Position numbers and translations under genes: made by a program. From Glossina fuscipes (taxonomy: Eukaryota > Arthropoda > Insecta > Diptera > Glossinidae), in the NCBI RefSeq assembly GCF_014805625.2, contig NW_023998414.1, positions 43,861,561 to 43,925,560 on the forward strand: DNA of 64,000 bases, read 5' to 3'. The notes under the pieces are model-generated. The model ran no database searches. It was not told the origin of the DNA and saw only the letters and a list, made by a program, of their open reading frames with translations. Shown here piece after piece: positions 25,668-36,510 of the stretch. Each line of letters opens with the position of its first letter. Within the stretch, counting starts at the first letter, position 1.

Positions 25668-27660
25668 TATAGGGACTCTGAACCTTTCGTCTGTAAGCGT
25701 TTCGATAAAGTGAATATTGTGAAAACAGTTCCACGTGTACTACGTTGCAGGCCAACGTCAACATGTCTTAAGACTTAACTAATTTAGCAAATTTCATTCA
25801 CATTGCATTGCTCATAGCGAGCTACTTCTTATCGACAACACACATAAGTGGTTGAATTGCTGTTAAATTCATTGTATATTTATGAAAGTCTTTCCTTCTG
25901 CTCTTCACATATCGGTCACGCGCTTTAAAAGCTTGAATGGCGTAAATTGATCTTCTGGTTTTAATAAAACAAATAACAAAGTAGACGGCCAACAACATCT
26001 TTAAAAGTCAACAACAATCAATTTTTTTTTTTAAATTTCAAACAACGCGTGCGTTTGGGATTGAAAAAGTTTTGGAAACTAGATCCAGAGAAAGGTATAC
26101 ACCTCTCTAATGCTATCAGACATTAGTCAACAAATGCGTGGAGCTAAGCAGCTGTGTGATTGATGTCTGCCACTCATCTGGAAGATAGATGTTCTAAGCA
26201 GCCTTTCTGAAGCGGCCGTTTGAAAACTTAATTACAATTTTGTATTAAAAGGAAAATTCTCAGACGGACACGTTGGCATTATTACAAAGGCCGTGCGAAC
26301 ACTCCGCTAAATTATTGATGGAAAATGTTGTGCCCAATGTCGTACATATTCTCGTTTGTTTATTGCAGGGTCTCGATTTAATGATATTTATGGTCAGATA
26401 TGAATGTGTGTGGACCAACCTTTTTCAAATCTATTGATTTATGTTGATATTCAACACTATTGAAAATGATTGGGATCGAACAATCCCGTACGACCACTCT
26501 ATATTAAAAAAAAAAAAAAACTATATGACAAGGTTTTCCATTTTTAATAAAATTTTAACGGGATAAGATGACTTTCTTTTTTTAAAGTCCCTTACATGTA
26601 AACTTTTCCTGCAAAAAAATAAACCTTTTTAAGACAATGAAGTCAATTTTTTTCTGATTATTTTGCAACGAAAGTGGGTCGAAAATTGATGACCTAACAT
26701 CGTAAGGTTAGATCGCGTAAGTGTATTTCGCACGCACCTTCTCATGTGATATTGTATAAGGTTTGCCATGAGGGATAAGTCTTTACATGGCAACAAGATT
26801 TCATTTTTGATATTTTATAAGGAAAATAAATAAAGAATTGCATTGAACGATATGGCATAGGGCTTGCCGATTATAAGACTAAAAGAACAGAAAAAAGTCC
26901 CAATCGTCTCTAATAATCAATACGAAAAGAAGGCGCAAAACAGATAATTTCTTTAAATTTTGCTATCGCCTATCGCGTTACAGATCGATTACTCGAAATT
27001 TTCCAATTAAAAGCGTGGAAAACAAATTAATCATACTAGGTCTGTGTACTCGTTTGCTTTATAGCTTAGTTGTTTGTTGTTGTGAAATGAAGTTTAAGCA
27101 CAAGGTTGATACGCCCTGGAATAAAATTGACCTATACATGTGCATATAAGGTTCTCCCTTATATATTGTGTTTATGAATAGGCAGTTAGTTGAGAGAACT
27201 CGCCATATTTTTGTTTGAATTAGTTGCAAAAAAAAAACGTTAACCTTCAGTTAAGATCACTATTATGATTTTTTTCTATTTCTTGTTTTTGTCAATAAAC
27301 AATCGGTTTTAATAAAAGGTGAAATATATTATATGAATATCGTTTAAGTCGCATTTATATCATGTACGGTGTGCAAAATAAACAAAGGAGACGCAAAAGT
27401 TTCTATCTTAACCTTCGCAATACTGGATACATGCAAACACTTTACATGCCTTTATACTATATAGATAAATGTTCAAGCATTTATATGTACAATCCCATGT
27501 GATGAGAATCTCTCAGCATAACTGTGATTAATGATGACATACATTGATTACTAAATGTAAGATAACACAAGCGTAAATGTTCAATTATCCAACATTTAAT
27601 ACAATATCTATGTTGATTAGCCTAGAATGAAGGAGAAAGAGACATAAGAACGAAAGAAAG
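25668..27660. other. intronic sequence without recognised features
   Basis: No supported gene; an A run at about 26,506-26,521. Confidence 0.45.
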
Positions 27661-27670
27661 AAAGAAAAAA

Positions 27671-27724
<54 letters not shown>

Positions 27725-27734
27725 NNNNNNNNNN

Positions 27735-27783
<49 letters not shown>

Positions 27784-27792
27784 CGTGTGTGT
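27661..27792 (+). repeat. (GA)n microsatellite containing a 10-N assembly gap
   Basis: A GA-dinucleotide tract of roughly 50 bases lies on each side of N at 27,725-27,734, followed by a short GT tract. The true repeat length is unknown. Confidence 0.95.
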
Positions 27793-29606
27793 GGATAAGG
27801 CAGAGGCAAAAAAATCAATTCAAGTAAGAACTTATTGTCATACAGGGCGCACACTTCCATAAAACTACACAATATATAAAATATACCTATATGTACCATA
27901 TGTGGCATATGGTTTTGGAATCATATGAAAACAAAAATGGAAATATTAACTAAACTACAACAATTTAATATAAAATACACGCAAGAATTGTTAGTTCATC
28001 TATCTCTCTCTCTCCCTCTCTCTCTTTCAGTCCGTGTGTATGCATGTGCCTGCATGCTTGTGCATGTGTGTTATTAGTTTTTCTACGTAAGACGCTGGGA
28101 TTGCACGACTTTAATTGAATGCTCTAATTGAATTAAATTCAAGAATATAATTAGTTTATTAGCTTTTTAAATCATTATTTAATTATCTAATTTAATTGAT
28201 TTTTTTTACTTTTTTATTAATATTCGAAAAATTCATTTTCCTTTCTTTTCAATTTATTGAAATAGTACAAAACGTCGCCTGCATGCATGCATGAAGAAGA
28301 AGTGTTTAAAAACAATTTTTACAAATTTTGCAGGGATTTTTGCAATTCACAAATCCGTACACGATTATATGTAGATTTATGAAAACGTATAAATTATTGA
28401 TACATTGAGGTCAGGCAACTAGGTCAGAGCTGCCAACTGAGTGTGTTGTGTAATACAGATAATCATTGTAAGAATGACGGCTGGGATATCAGAGAGCAAG
28501 CGTAAGCATCATTTCATCTTTTTCTAGGCAACGCAGTTAAATGCCGCTAATACATTATATTATTATCATTTATATACATAGACAACGTGAGAAAGAATCG
28601 CCGAATACTGCCATTTTAACCGACTTCCTTGCATTCAATTATATATTATTTAAATGAACACTTTTTCTTTTTGTAGGAATTGGTGAAAATTTCTCTATAT
28701 ATGAGAAATTATTACCACTGACCCATCTTATTGCTTTTTAGTACGTACATGTATTCATTTAATGTGTTGTATGCATGCTACGGGCTCCTCTATACGATGT
28801 TGTTGGTGATGTTTTCATTTGCGTTCATTTCGGTTTCGTTCCCTGTACATGTACAACTATAGAGGATTTTGTCTATGCATTTAAATATCCTTTTTCATAT
28901 CAAAACAGCCTGGCCTAGCAATTTGTGAAATGTGTACGTGTATATAAGTGTATGCATCCGTGTGTGTGTGTGTGTGTGTATGTATGTGTGTACAAAACAG
29001 GCTAGTGTTTGACATGTCATATCGGAGGGCAAAATAGGGTAAATTACCCTTTTTTTAAAGCAATGACGTGCATTTAAATGTTAAAAGTAGGACAATGGCA
29101 AGGATGTCTCTGACGTTAGTATTTTTATTTTCTTCTTTTTCTATTTTGCAGTTTTTTTGTTTTTTTTTTTGGCATTAGACGCCGTAAAACTTGCAATAAA
29201 TTATGCTTTGCATCGAATCACAAAACGATTGTTGACGATTATGATCGCTATAAATAAATGCACAAATACGTATACAACACACACACATGCGTATACATAT
29301 TTATACATAACGTGCAATATCTTTTACGTCATCAGTGTTGAGTTAAATAATCTGGCAAAATTTTTTGTTTGTTTATTAAGGCGTGACAAGATTTTTTTTT
29401 GGTGCATAACAAGGTTAAAAAATGTTATAATAGAAACTTTAGTATAGCAAATAACAATTTACGTGCATGTGTAATGCCCAAGGATAACGTTTAACAATGC
29501 AAACATTGTTTCGTTTAGGATATAATTTTTTATGCCGCTTAGTACATGTCAGAATAACTTGGAATATGACGACGATTATATTATAAAGCTTTTACAAACG
29601 CAAACG

Positions 29607-29608
<2 letters not shown>
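27793..29608. other. intronic sequence with short microsatellites
   Basis: Contains (CT)n near 28,003-28,027 and (GT)n near 28,960-28,979. No gene seen. Confidence 0.5.
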
Positions 29609-29638
<30 letters not shown>

Positions 29639-29640
29639 GG
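29609..29640 (+). repeat. (CA)n microsatellite, 5' flank of the Waldo-like insertion
   Basis: CA tract that stops where the retrotransposon fragment begins; CA repeats resume directly after the fragment at about 30,049. Confidence 0.9.
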
Positions 29641-30048
29641 AGATAAATTAGTATTTCACCCAGTTCCTGACTGGCCGGGGTGTTTCCGAAACTATCTGTT
29701 CAGGTGCAGGCACGACAACTCGCCATATTGCCCGGCATATCCGGAAACGAATGAAGAGAGCATAGCATCTTTCGCTTCAGAGGGTTCAAGAATGGCAGAC
29801 TTCAAATGGAGCCAAATGATTGGAGGGGTTAATTGCCAGCAAAGAAGTCTGAAGCATCGTAGGCGACTTTGTAAGCGGAGTGCTCAAAGAACTACGGCGG
29901 CTTGAAAGGCAGCGGGTGGAGAACAGAGGGGGTGGAAGCCAATAGTGTATTCCACTGAGGTCCCACGTACATGAAAATTGTGCATACGGCTACTAAGGAA
30001 CCAGCAGTATCTTTTGAAAATTTTCTACCTTCTACGCGCAGAGAAAAA
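29641..30048 (+). mobile_element. Waldo-like R1-clade retrotransposon, 5'-truncated copy in a CA repeat
   Basis: Translation gives the ORF2 C-terminal finger region in broken form (CFRNYLFRCRHDNSPYCPAY) and then the tail pattern shared with 56,121-56,607: KAAGGEQRGWKP against VESRGSGSR in another frame, 'cagcgggtggagaacagagg', 'attccactgaggtcccac', 'cagcagtatcttttgaaaat' and 'cgcgcagag' at the 3' end. It is flanked on both sides by (CA)n. Known Waldo elements of the R1 clade insert into ACAY-type repeats, which fits. Frameshifts show it is dead. Confidence 0.75.
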
Positions 30049-31239
30049 CACACACACGCACACACACCATTACGCAAAAACGTGTTTGTAAACAAATGAT
30101 TTGTCAACAAAGCTTTTGTCTTAATGATGGCTAGTGCTACATAGAGTAATTTAAATGCGCATTAACTCTTTCATCCCTGCTCCGTTCGGTTTTCCCTTTT
30201 CCGTCTTCTATATGTTCTCATATAAATTATCATTTTTTCACAGAACACCTAGTTTATGTTGTGCCCGCAATATTGGCCCTATCTCTAAAAAGTTTGCAAA
30301 AAAAACAAAAGCAATTCTTTTTCATTTTTTATTAATTGATCAACGTTACATAGATGACCGTGTCATAGAATTTCGGCCTTAGTATTAGAAGCAAAATTGT
30401 TCTTTCAAATAATTAAATAAATGTTTTTAAACAAAAGACATAAGTAAAAATTCAATTTCAATCCCTGAGCTTTGGACGAAAGTTGAATGCCCATTACTTA
30501 TAATAGACATGCAAATAGTTGCCGTTTTATTTGCGAGTCTCTTAGAATCACTTTAACAAGGAATTATAACCGATAAGTTTTACGAATCGATAGTTTGTTA
30601 TAACTCATGGATTAATGATTTTAGGTTCTGATCTTTATCGAAGTCACTAATACATTGAACTTAAGAGTAAATATTCGTTCTATTAGCTTTCAACGAACGA
30701 AATAGCCCCCTATTATAGGCAGTTTCAAGAGGTTGGTCTACGGAGGAGATAATTTCCATGTTGCAAATATTACTCTTACTCGCTTGCCTTGCTGTGTGTA
30801 TATTCATATAAATATGATTCTTATTTGCACTTCGAGTGGAAATTTTCATTTAGACCTGCCAAATGAGTAAAGGCAATGTTCAAGTGATCTATTTCCAAGT
30901 TTTCAAGCCCATGACAGACTTTTAGCATTTTCTTTAAAAATTCTTGAAAAGACTAAGGCTTCCGTTTCGAGCTTAGTATCGTCGTTGCGCTTCAAGTTAA
31001 ATTAGCCAAATGTATTCACCGACGCTGCTCAGGCGAAGAAAGGCAAAAACTAAAACAACAATAAAGTACAAAATTTCCAATTAAGGTTTCCACGAAAATT
31101 GTATATTTTCCAAAAAAAGGAAGAAACAAAAAGAAGAAAGCCGCGAAACACACAAGAACAAGAATAAAAAAAAAATTGAGAGGGAATGAAAGCGAATTAG
31201 AAAACATAATAAAAAAAAAGAAAGCAAAAGAAAACTTAC
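30049..31239. other. (CA)n flank and intronic sequence up to tweety exon 1
   Basis: Begins with 'cacacacacgcacacacacc'. No gene recognised in the remainder. Confidence 0.5.
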
Positions 31240-31350
31240 CTCTAAATAAACATCACTATCTGGATTAAAAGTGTCGTTAACCCGACAAAATGTGTAATTC
31301 ACATGCGGTATCGAGTGTAGAATTCGAACAAGTATACTGGGTTGCTCCAT
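31240..31350 (-). CDS. CG3638: tweety-family protein, coding exon 1 (start codon)
   Basis: First coding exon of the tweety-family gene whose second exon is at 684-861. The ATG at 31,350 has A at -3 and G at +4. The exon encodes 37 residues, beginning MEQPSILVRILHSIPHVN and containing the typical tweety N-terminal pattern of an amphipathic start followed by VNDTFNPDSDVYLE. It ends in a perfect donor, GAG|GTAAGT, in phase 0, matching the phase-0 acceptor at 861. The reading frame stays open past the donor, but those residues (VSFLLLSF onwards) are translated intron. No TATA box or clear initiator was found; the (CAG/CAA)-type repeats just upstream (31,360-31,460 read on the minus strand) are probably 5' UTR. 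Confidence 0.88.
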
Positions 31351-32064
31351 AATAGTGCTGTGTTGTGTTAGCGTTGTGGATGCTGCTTATATTGGTGCTG
31401 CTGTTGTTGTTGTCGTTAACGTTATAATTGTGATGGTGGTAGCGGCGACGGTGGCGGTGGTTACATACGTATAGAATAGTGTTTCTTGATGTTGTTGGTG
31501 TTGTTGTTCTTCTTTTCTTTTCGTTTTTTTTAATGATACTAAATGCAGTTGTTTGCTAAAAAAATTTTTGATAATCTAAAGCCAGATAGTGGAGGTAGTT
31601 TTAACTGCTGTTTGATGTGTGCGTTAAGTTGTCGCAATTGGAATTTTGCACAAAAAAAAAAAAAAAAAAAAAAAATTAAAGGCCTACACACACGCTCGGT
31701 ATGCTTTGCTCTCAAGTAATTCGTTCGATTTTTTTTCTCTTAAGTGTTTAGTTTTTTTGTCTTTTCTTTAAATATTTTTCGATTTGCTTATGGATCTTAT
31801 TTGATTTCTCGAAAAATCCTACGGGGTATAAACGGGAGCAGAAGCGAACTTTTTTGCAAAGAAGTTATCTGCGTGCATTTGTAAATAAAAATACATATAT
31901 GCGTGTGTGTGCGAAAATACACTCGCAAGAACAATAGTTGCGATTACTACTTTTTGACGTCACAAGCACGCACACCATTTCATCTGCAAAAAACACACAT
32001 AAACACGCATATAAAAATGGTCATATTGATACATACATGCATGGCCAGAGACTTTTCTTTGAGC

Positions 32065-32101
<37 letters not shown>

Positions 32102-35100
32102 AAAAAAAAAATTGTATAAATAAATAAAACGTTTTTCTTCTTTAACTTCAGTGTACTCTGGTGTTTTAAATTCTATTGGAAAATTGCTAGGCAATGCAGG
32201 ATATGTGTTTGTAGTTTTATAAAATTTTTTAAAAATTTAATTTTCTGCGTATCCTTTACCTGCAACATTTTTATTTTTTTTACATACATTTTTTTCCTTT
32301 TCCTTTTTGATTTTTATATAACACATGTGTACAACCTTTACATTTTTGTTGGGCAGATTTATATGAGATGCAGTGCACGGAGTTTGAAAGGGGTCGCGTG
32401 CACAGCAACAACAAGGCGAACCCAGTAAAGCTGGTCTTTACATATAATTACCGTACATGCTTGCCTCGCTCGCCGAACTTTCGTCCTCGTTGAGGCTCGT
32501 TGCTGTGTGTGCTAGATTTTCACTTTCGTTTTCACACCCAAAAAATTCTTACTTATAAATGACTTACACAAATTTACACACTGATTCGGCCACTCATACT
32601 CTTTAAATTCAGTTCATTTTACAGCTATTAATCACATGCCATATTTTCATACGGATTGACTGAAACTAAGGACACATTATTATTCGTATCATTTCCTATT
32701 CACTTGCGATTGCTGGCAACAGTGAAGTTAGCGAAACTTTTTTGCTTTTCTATTTTTTTACAATCATATCTCTCTTCTTTGCCCGGTTTTTCGTTTTTTT
32801 TTTTTTTTTTGTTTTTCTAATTTTAAATCTTTTTATATCTCTTGTATAAATTTTTCTTTTGTTTCCTCTCTCAGTTATTTTCTGACTGTGATTTTTCATA
32901 TACCGTGTGCACGATGTTCATTCTATCGCGTATATGTACGTTTTGTTCCACAACATTTCACATATTATTTACATTGCAGTTGAATTGAACGATAGGAGCA
33001 GCATTGAAGCTATCGCGAAGTATGTTAGTGGTGAGGAAGCAAGTTAAACTCACCATACTCCTTCATGTCTTTGTGTCATTTTACCATTGTGGTGTGTATG
33101 CCCTATGTATTTGAGGCTGTCAATTGAAAGTAAGGATATTTATCGCTTACTTACTAAGCTATTACGGCGAATTGGCTTCAAATCAAAGCCATAAGAAATG
33201 TGTCGGTGGTTCGTAATCCTGTTTTCATTTTTCGTTTGTGTGCTTCACTCCGATAGGGTTACCTTAAATTTCAAACTGCAAGGACATCGAAAGAAAGAAA
33301 AAAAACTCTTAGCAAACAATTCAATATATATGTATATCCACTTACAAACAAAAAGTGAGGCCAATAATTATAAATTAATAAAGAACCATAAATAAATAAA
33401 ACTAAAAAATGCAATTAGAAAGAACCCTCTCTCTCTATCTCTCTCGCTCGTTCGCTCACCATAGCATATTACAGAAAGCAAACAAGGAATGAATGAAAGC
33501 GGATGAACAGTTGTTGTTGGTTGGTTAACCGACATCATTTTTATTTTAATTATAAATTTTTCGTCGCAGGCAAAACATTTTCGATTTCCGGACTTCCTGC
33601 ATTCCTCAAAACTGATAAGCATTTGTTTATTGTTTCTCTATGTAAATTAAACTTAAAAATTCACTTTTTATCTCGTATGCATTTATGCATGTATTCAAGT
33701 ATTTAGTTTGCCTTTGCCCAACAAACAAGTTTTATTTACTCACAATGTTCAATTTAAAGTTATGATACAACGGTACAAACATCTCGCCTTTTATTTTTAA
33801 ACCTTGTACGTACACACACAAAACACATTATACCCGATGAAAAGTCGCAGAATAATAAAACCTGATTAAGTGAAAAACAAAATAAAAAACTCTTCGACTA
33901 TATATGGCAACTCTTTCTTATGTTAAAGGTAGATCCTCCGCCATCTAAGCACAAAAGTTGTAATGTGTTTGCTTTTAATAAATAGAGGAAAGGGAATGGG
34001 GTTTTGTTCACGCATTTCTAAATTCCATTCAACTCCAACGCAAGAGAATAACATAAAGAACTCTTCTTCTCCTGGGTTTTGTCCAACTTTTTACACGGGA
34101 GTGAAAAGAAATGTTTCCGATTCTTTTTTCATATTTCGAATTTTTCTTTTTTTTTTTCTTATTCCCGAGTTTAATTGAAGTTAAAAGTGAAGACACTTTA
34201 CGGCTGCCCATCTTCCCCTCTCTCGCCAACAACGGAAGAATTTAAGTGTGTGAATGAAAATATTACAATACACTCGCGTTTATACATAGAGTTATATGCA
34301 ATACACACACGCTTTACACTTTTTCTTATTCAAAAACATTTTAGAAAAAGTAATAAAAACCATGCTTGCTTACTATTATCCATTACTCACTTTGTTGTTA
34401 AAACGTTAGCTTTGCCGTAATTTTTTAAAGCATTTGCTAAAAATATCTCACTACATTTTTTCTCTTTTCGTTAAATAACTAATAGTTAGTCAACAAAGCA
34501 TTTCTTTTCTTCTTGTTACTCCATTTTAAAAATATTTTTAAAATTTATGTAGATAATTAAAAAATTGTTTTCAATAAAAACACTTCATTATCTCCTACTT
34601 AAACTACCATCATCCGTATTCAATGCAAATTCAAGCAAAACTAAAGCAAAAACAAAGGAAATATACTTCGATAAGAAACACATAGTAAGGTAAAATTGTA
34701 TTCTCAAAACGGCGACATTTTCAATGTTGTTAGTGTTTCGTCACTTGCCATAAACATTAGCGTTCAAACTCTGGCGAATTTAAAGTGCATAAAGCGATGC
34801 CATATCGTTTAAAATAAATTGGTCATAAAAGTTAAGTGAATCCAAGTATTTCGAAATGTTTTTTAAAAATATACACTTTGAAGTATTTTTCAACACATTT
34901 TATCCAACATTTTTTAATTTCATATTTTTTGACGAAAGTTTTTTATTCTATTTTAGTTGTTTTCATATATAAAAACTCTTCATAATAAAGATTCTCGAAT
35001 AAACCTAAAAACACTTCAACGAGCTTTCGGGAAATAACATATTTATGATATATGATGGGAAAATTTCTAAAAAGAAAAATGTGGGGACTTCAACATTTCC

Positions 35101-35575
35101 AACTTTTTACAAAACTTTATGACAATTGATAAATCAGATAGATAGCTTTGCATGTATACAAACAGAATCAACAAAAATAAAAACAACATCGAAGAAGGAA
35201 TAAAAACAGTTTGTTTTAAATGAAAAGCCATTTATCTATAATTTAATGTTTATTTTGGTCTAATTTAAGTTTTGGTTATGATATCCGAGGGGAAATTTTG
35301 TTTTATACTCGATATTATGTTATGAGATGTGAAGAGCAACAAATTAATGCAATTTGTTTTCAAATCAAATTCTTTAGGCAACTCTTTTGCTTTGTGCAGC
35401 TGCAACAGTGAACTTCATCTTTATGCTCTTTCCTTTATATTCAATTTCTTTACAATCTGTTCCATAGTATAATCAACCAAACACTTGACTTGCCTTTATG
35501 TTGTGTTTCGTTATTTTGACTTCTCAAACCTTATGTTTTGGTTTATATTTACATCGATTTGCTCATGTTTTCTTA
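31351..35575. other. tweety 5' region and intergenic DNA
   Basis: Directly upstream of the tweety ATG lies a CAG/CAA and GCC-like repeat region (31,360-31,465 on the minus strand), probably 5' UTR. Further on are an A run at 31,652-31,674, (TA)n at 32,065-32,100 and a T run near 32,797. No protein-coding exon or core promoter was recognised. Confidence 0.45.
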
Positions 35576-35880
35576 TCAAATAACGTGATAATGCATCTTC
35601 CTTTTTAATACGAAAAATGGTATAACGCAGCATTGTGTCATTTTCTCTATTCTCCAACATCGCTCGGAAAATGTTTGGATCCTCCAGATCGTGCGATTTT
35701 CGTTGAAACTGAAATTTGAGAAATCATCTTTGGATGAACACTCACAATTGCATGTTCCAAACGTTTTACATAAATTTTTGCGAGCAACCAATGCGTTGCT
35801 TCCTTTCCGGAACACACAGCAAATGCAATGTTTTAAATGGGGGCCATCCACTGCACCTCGCAATTAGACGAAGTTGAAGA
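35576..35880 (-). mobile_element. mariner-type transposase N-terminal fragment
   Basis: The minus-strand frame begins MRGAVDGPHLKHCICCVF, then RKGSNALVARKNLCKTFG. This is the typical mariner N-terminal pattern 'HxRHCxxxxFxxGxxAxxAxxxICxxFG'. The frame then drifts (TIWRIQTFSERC) without the second helix-turn-helix or the DD34D region. It belongs to a different mariner lineage from the 43,750-44,898 family. Confidence 0.55.
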
Positions 35881-36220
35881 CCATTGAAAGACTATGAAAA
35901 CAATTCGACTCTATATAACGAATTGTAATTGCTTTCCTTGACCTGCACCCCCTTGAGGGTATCAATAGCTTAAATAAACTTGGCGTCTAGCTTCTCTTTT
36001 GAAATGATTTCAAATATTCTATCATACTTTGGAAAAACAATAAATAACTGGAATAAGCTTTATTTGTAAAATTGATAAAAAAAACCTTTTTAAGGGGTAT
36101 AGCTTTCAAAATATTCTCTGCTATTATCCACAGTTGAAATTACGGTTCAAACGCAAAAGACTACTATTTCCCTTATTAATATATTTGTTTGTAAAAAAAA
36201 ACCGAAAGTAATTGAGCAAA
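35881..36220. other. intergenic DNA downstream of the EndoU gene
   Basis: No feature recognised. Confidence 0.5.
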
Positions 36221-36226
36221 TTTATT
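36221..36226 (-). terminator. polyadenylation signal AATAAA of the EndoU gene
   Basis: AATAAA on the minus strand about 50 nt after the EndoU stop codon, a normal distance for a compact 3' UTR. Confidence 0.55.
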
Positions 36227-36276
36227 AGGTCTCTTTAAAATTCTGATATTAATTTCAATTCATTTTTAGATAAACC

Positions 36277-36510
36277 TCATATCTCGGGATAGGCGCTGCC
36301 AATCAGATTTTTGCCACGATAACGCCATGAGTAGGTAACAATACCGAAATTGCTGCCGCCCAAGGATACCGGACAAGTACGATCTGGTCTTAGTTGGAAG
36401 CATAAAGTATACAAAGCCAATTCTAGTTCAGGTGAAGTACCAATGAATAAAGTATTGACCGGCTTATTCAGCCCATTGTGCGTAAAACGAACTTTCATAA
36501 CCTTCGCTTT
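36277..36510 (-). CDS. CG2145: EndoU gene, exon 4 (second half of catalytic domain, stop)
   Basis: Acceptor TTTCGTGCAG at 36,511, then KAKVMKVRFTHNG, the catalytic Lys in NKPVN, the GTSPELE motif and the C terminus ending at TGA (36,279-36,277). Joining after LDLGA gives LDLGAKAKV, as expected for the family. Confidence 0.85.
   Translation of the reverse strand, partial: KAKVMKVRFTHNGLNKPVNTLFIGTSPELELALYTLCFQLRPDRTCPVSLGGSNFGIVTYSWRYRGKNLIGSAYPEI

Larger units (their letters stand above)
862..31239 (-). other. intron 1 of the tweety-family gene (about 30.4 kb)
   Basis: Defined by the donor GTAAGT at 31,239 and the acceptor TTACAG at 862. It contains no further recognisable tweety exon in the correct frame, consistent with direct joining of VYLE to SLGIL. 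It is packed with transposon remnants, listed separately. Confidence 0.8.

Noticed and set aside
27585..27908. 107-codon minus frame with leucine/serine repeat
   Set aside because: Translation of the (GA)n microsatellite and its N gap.
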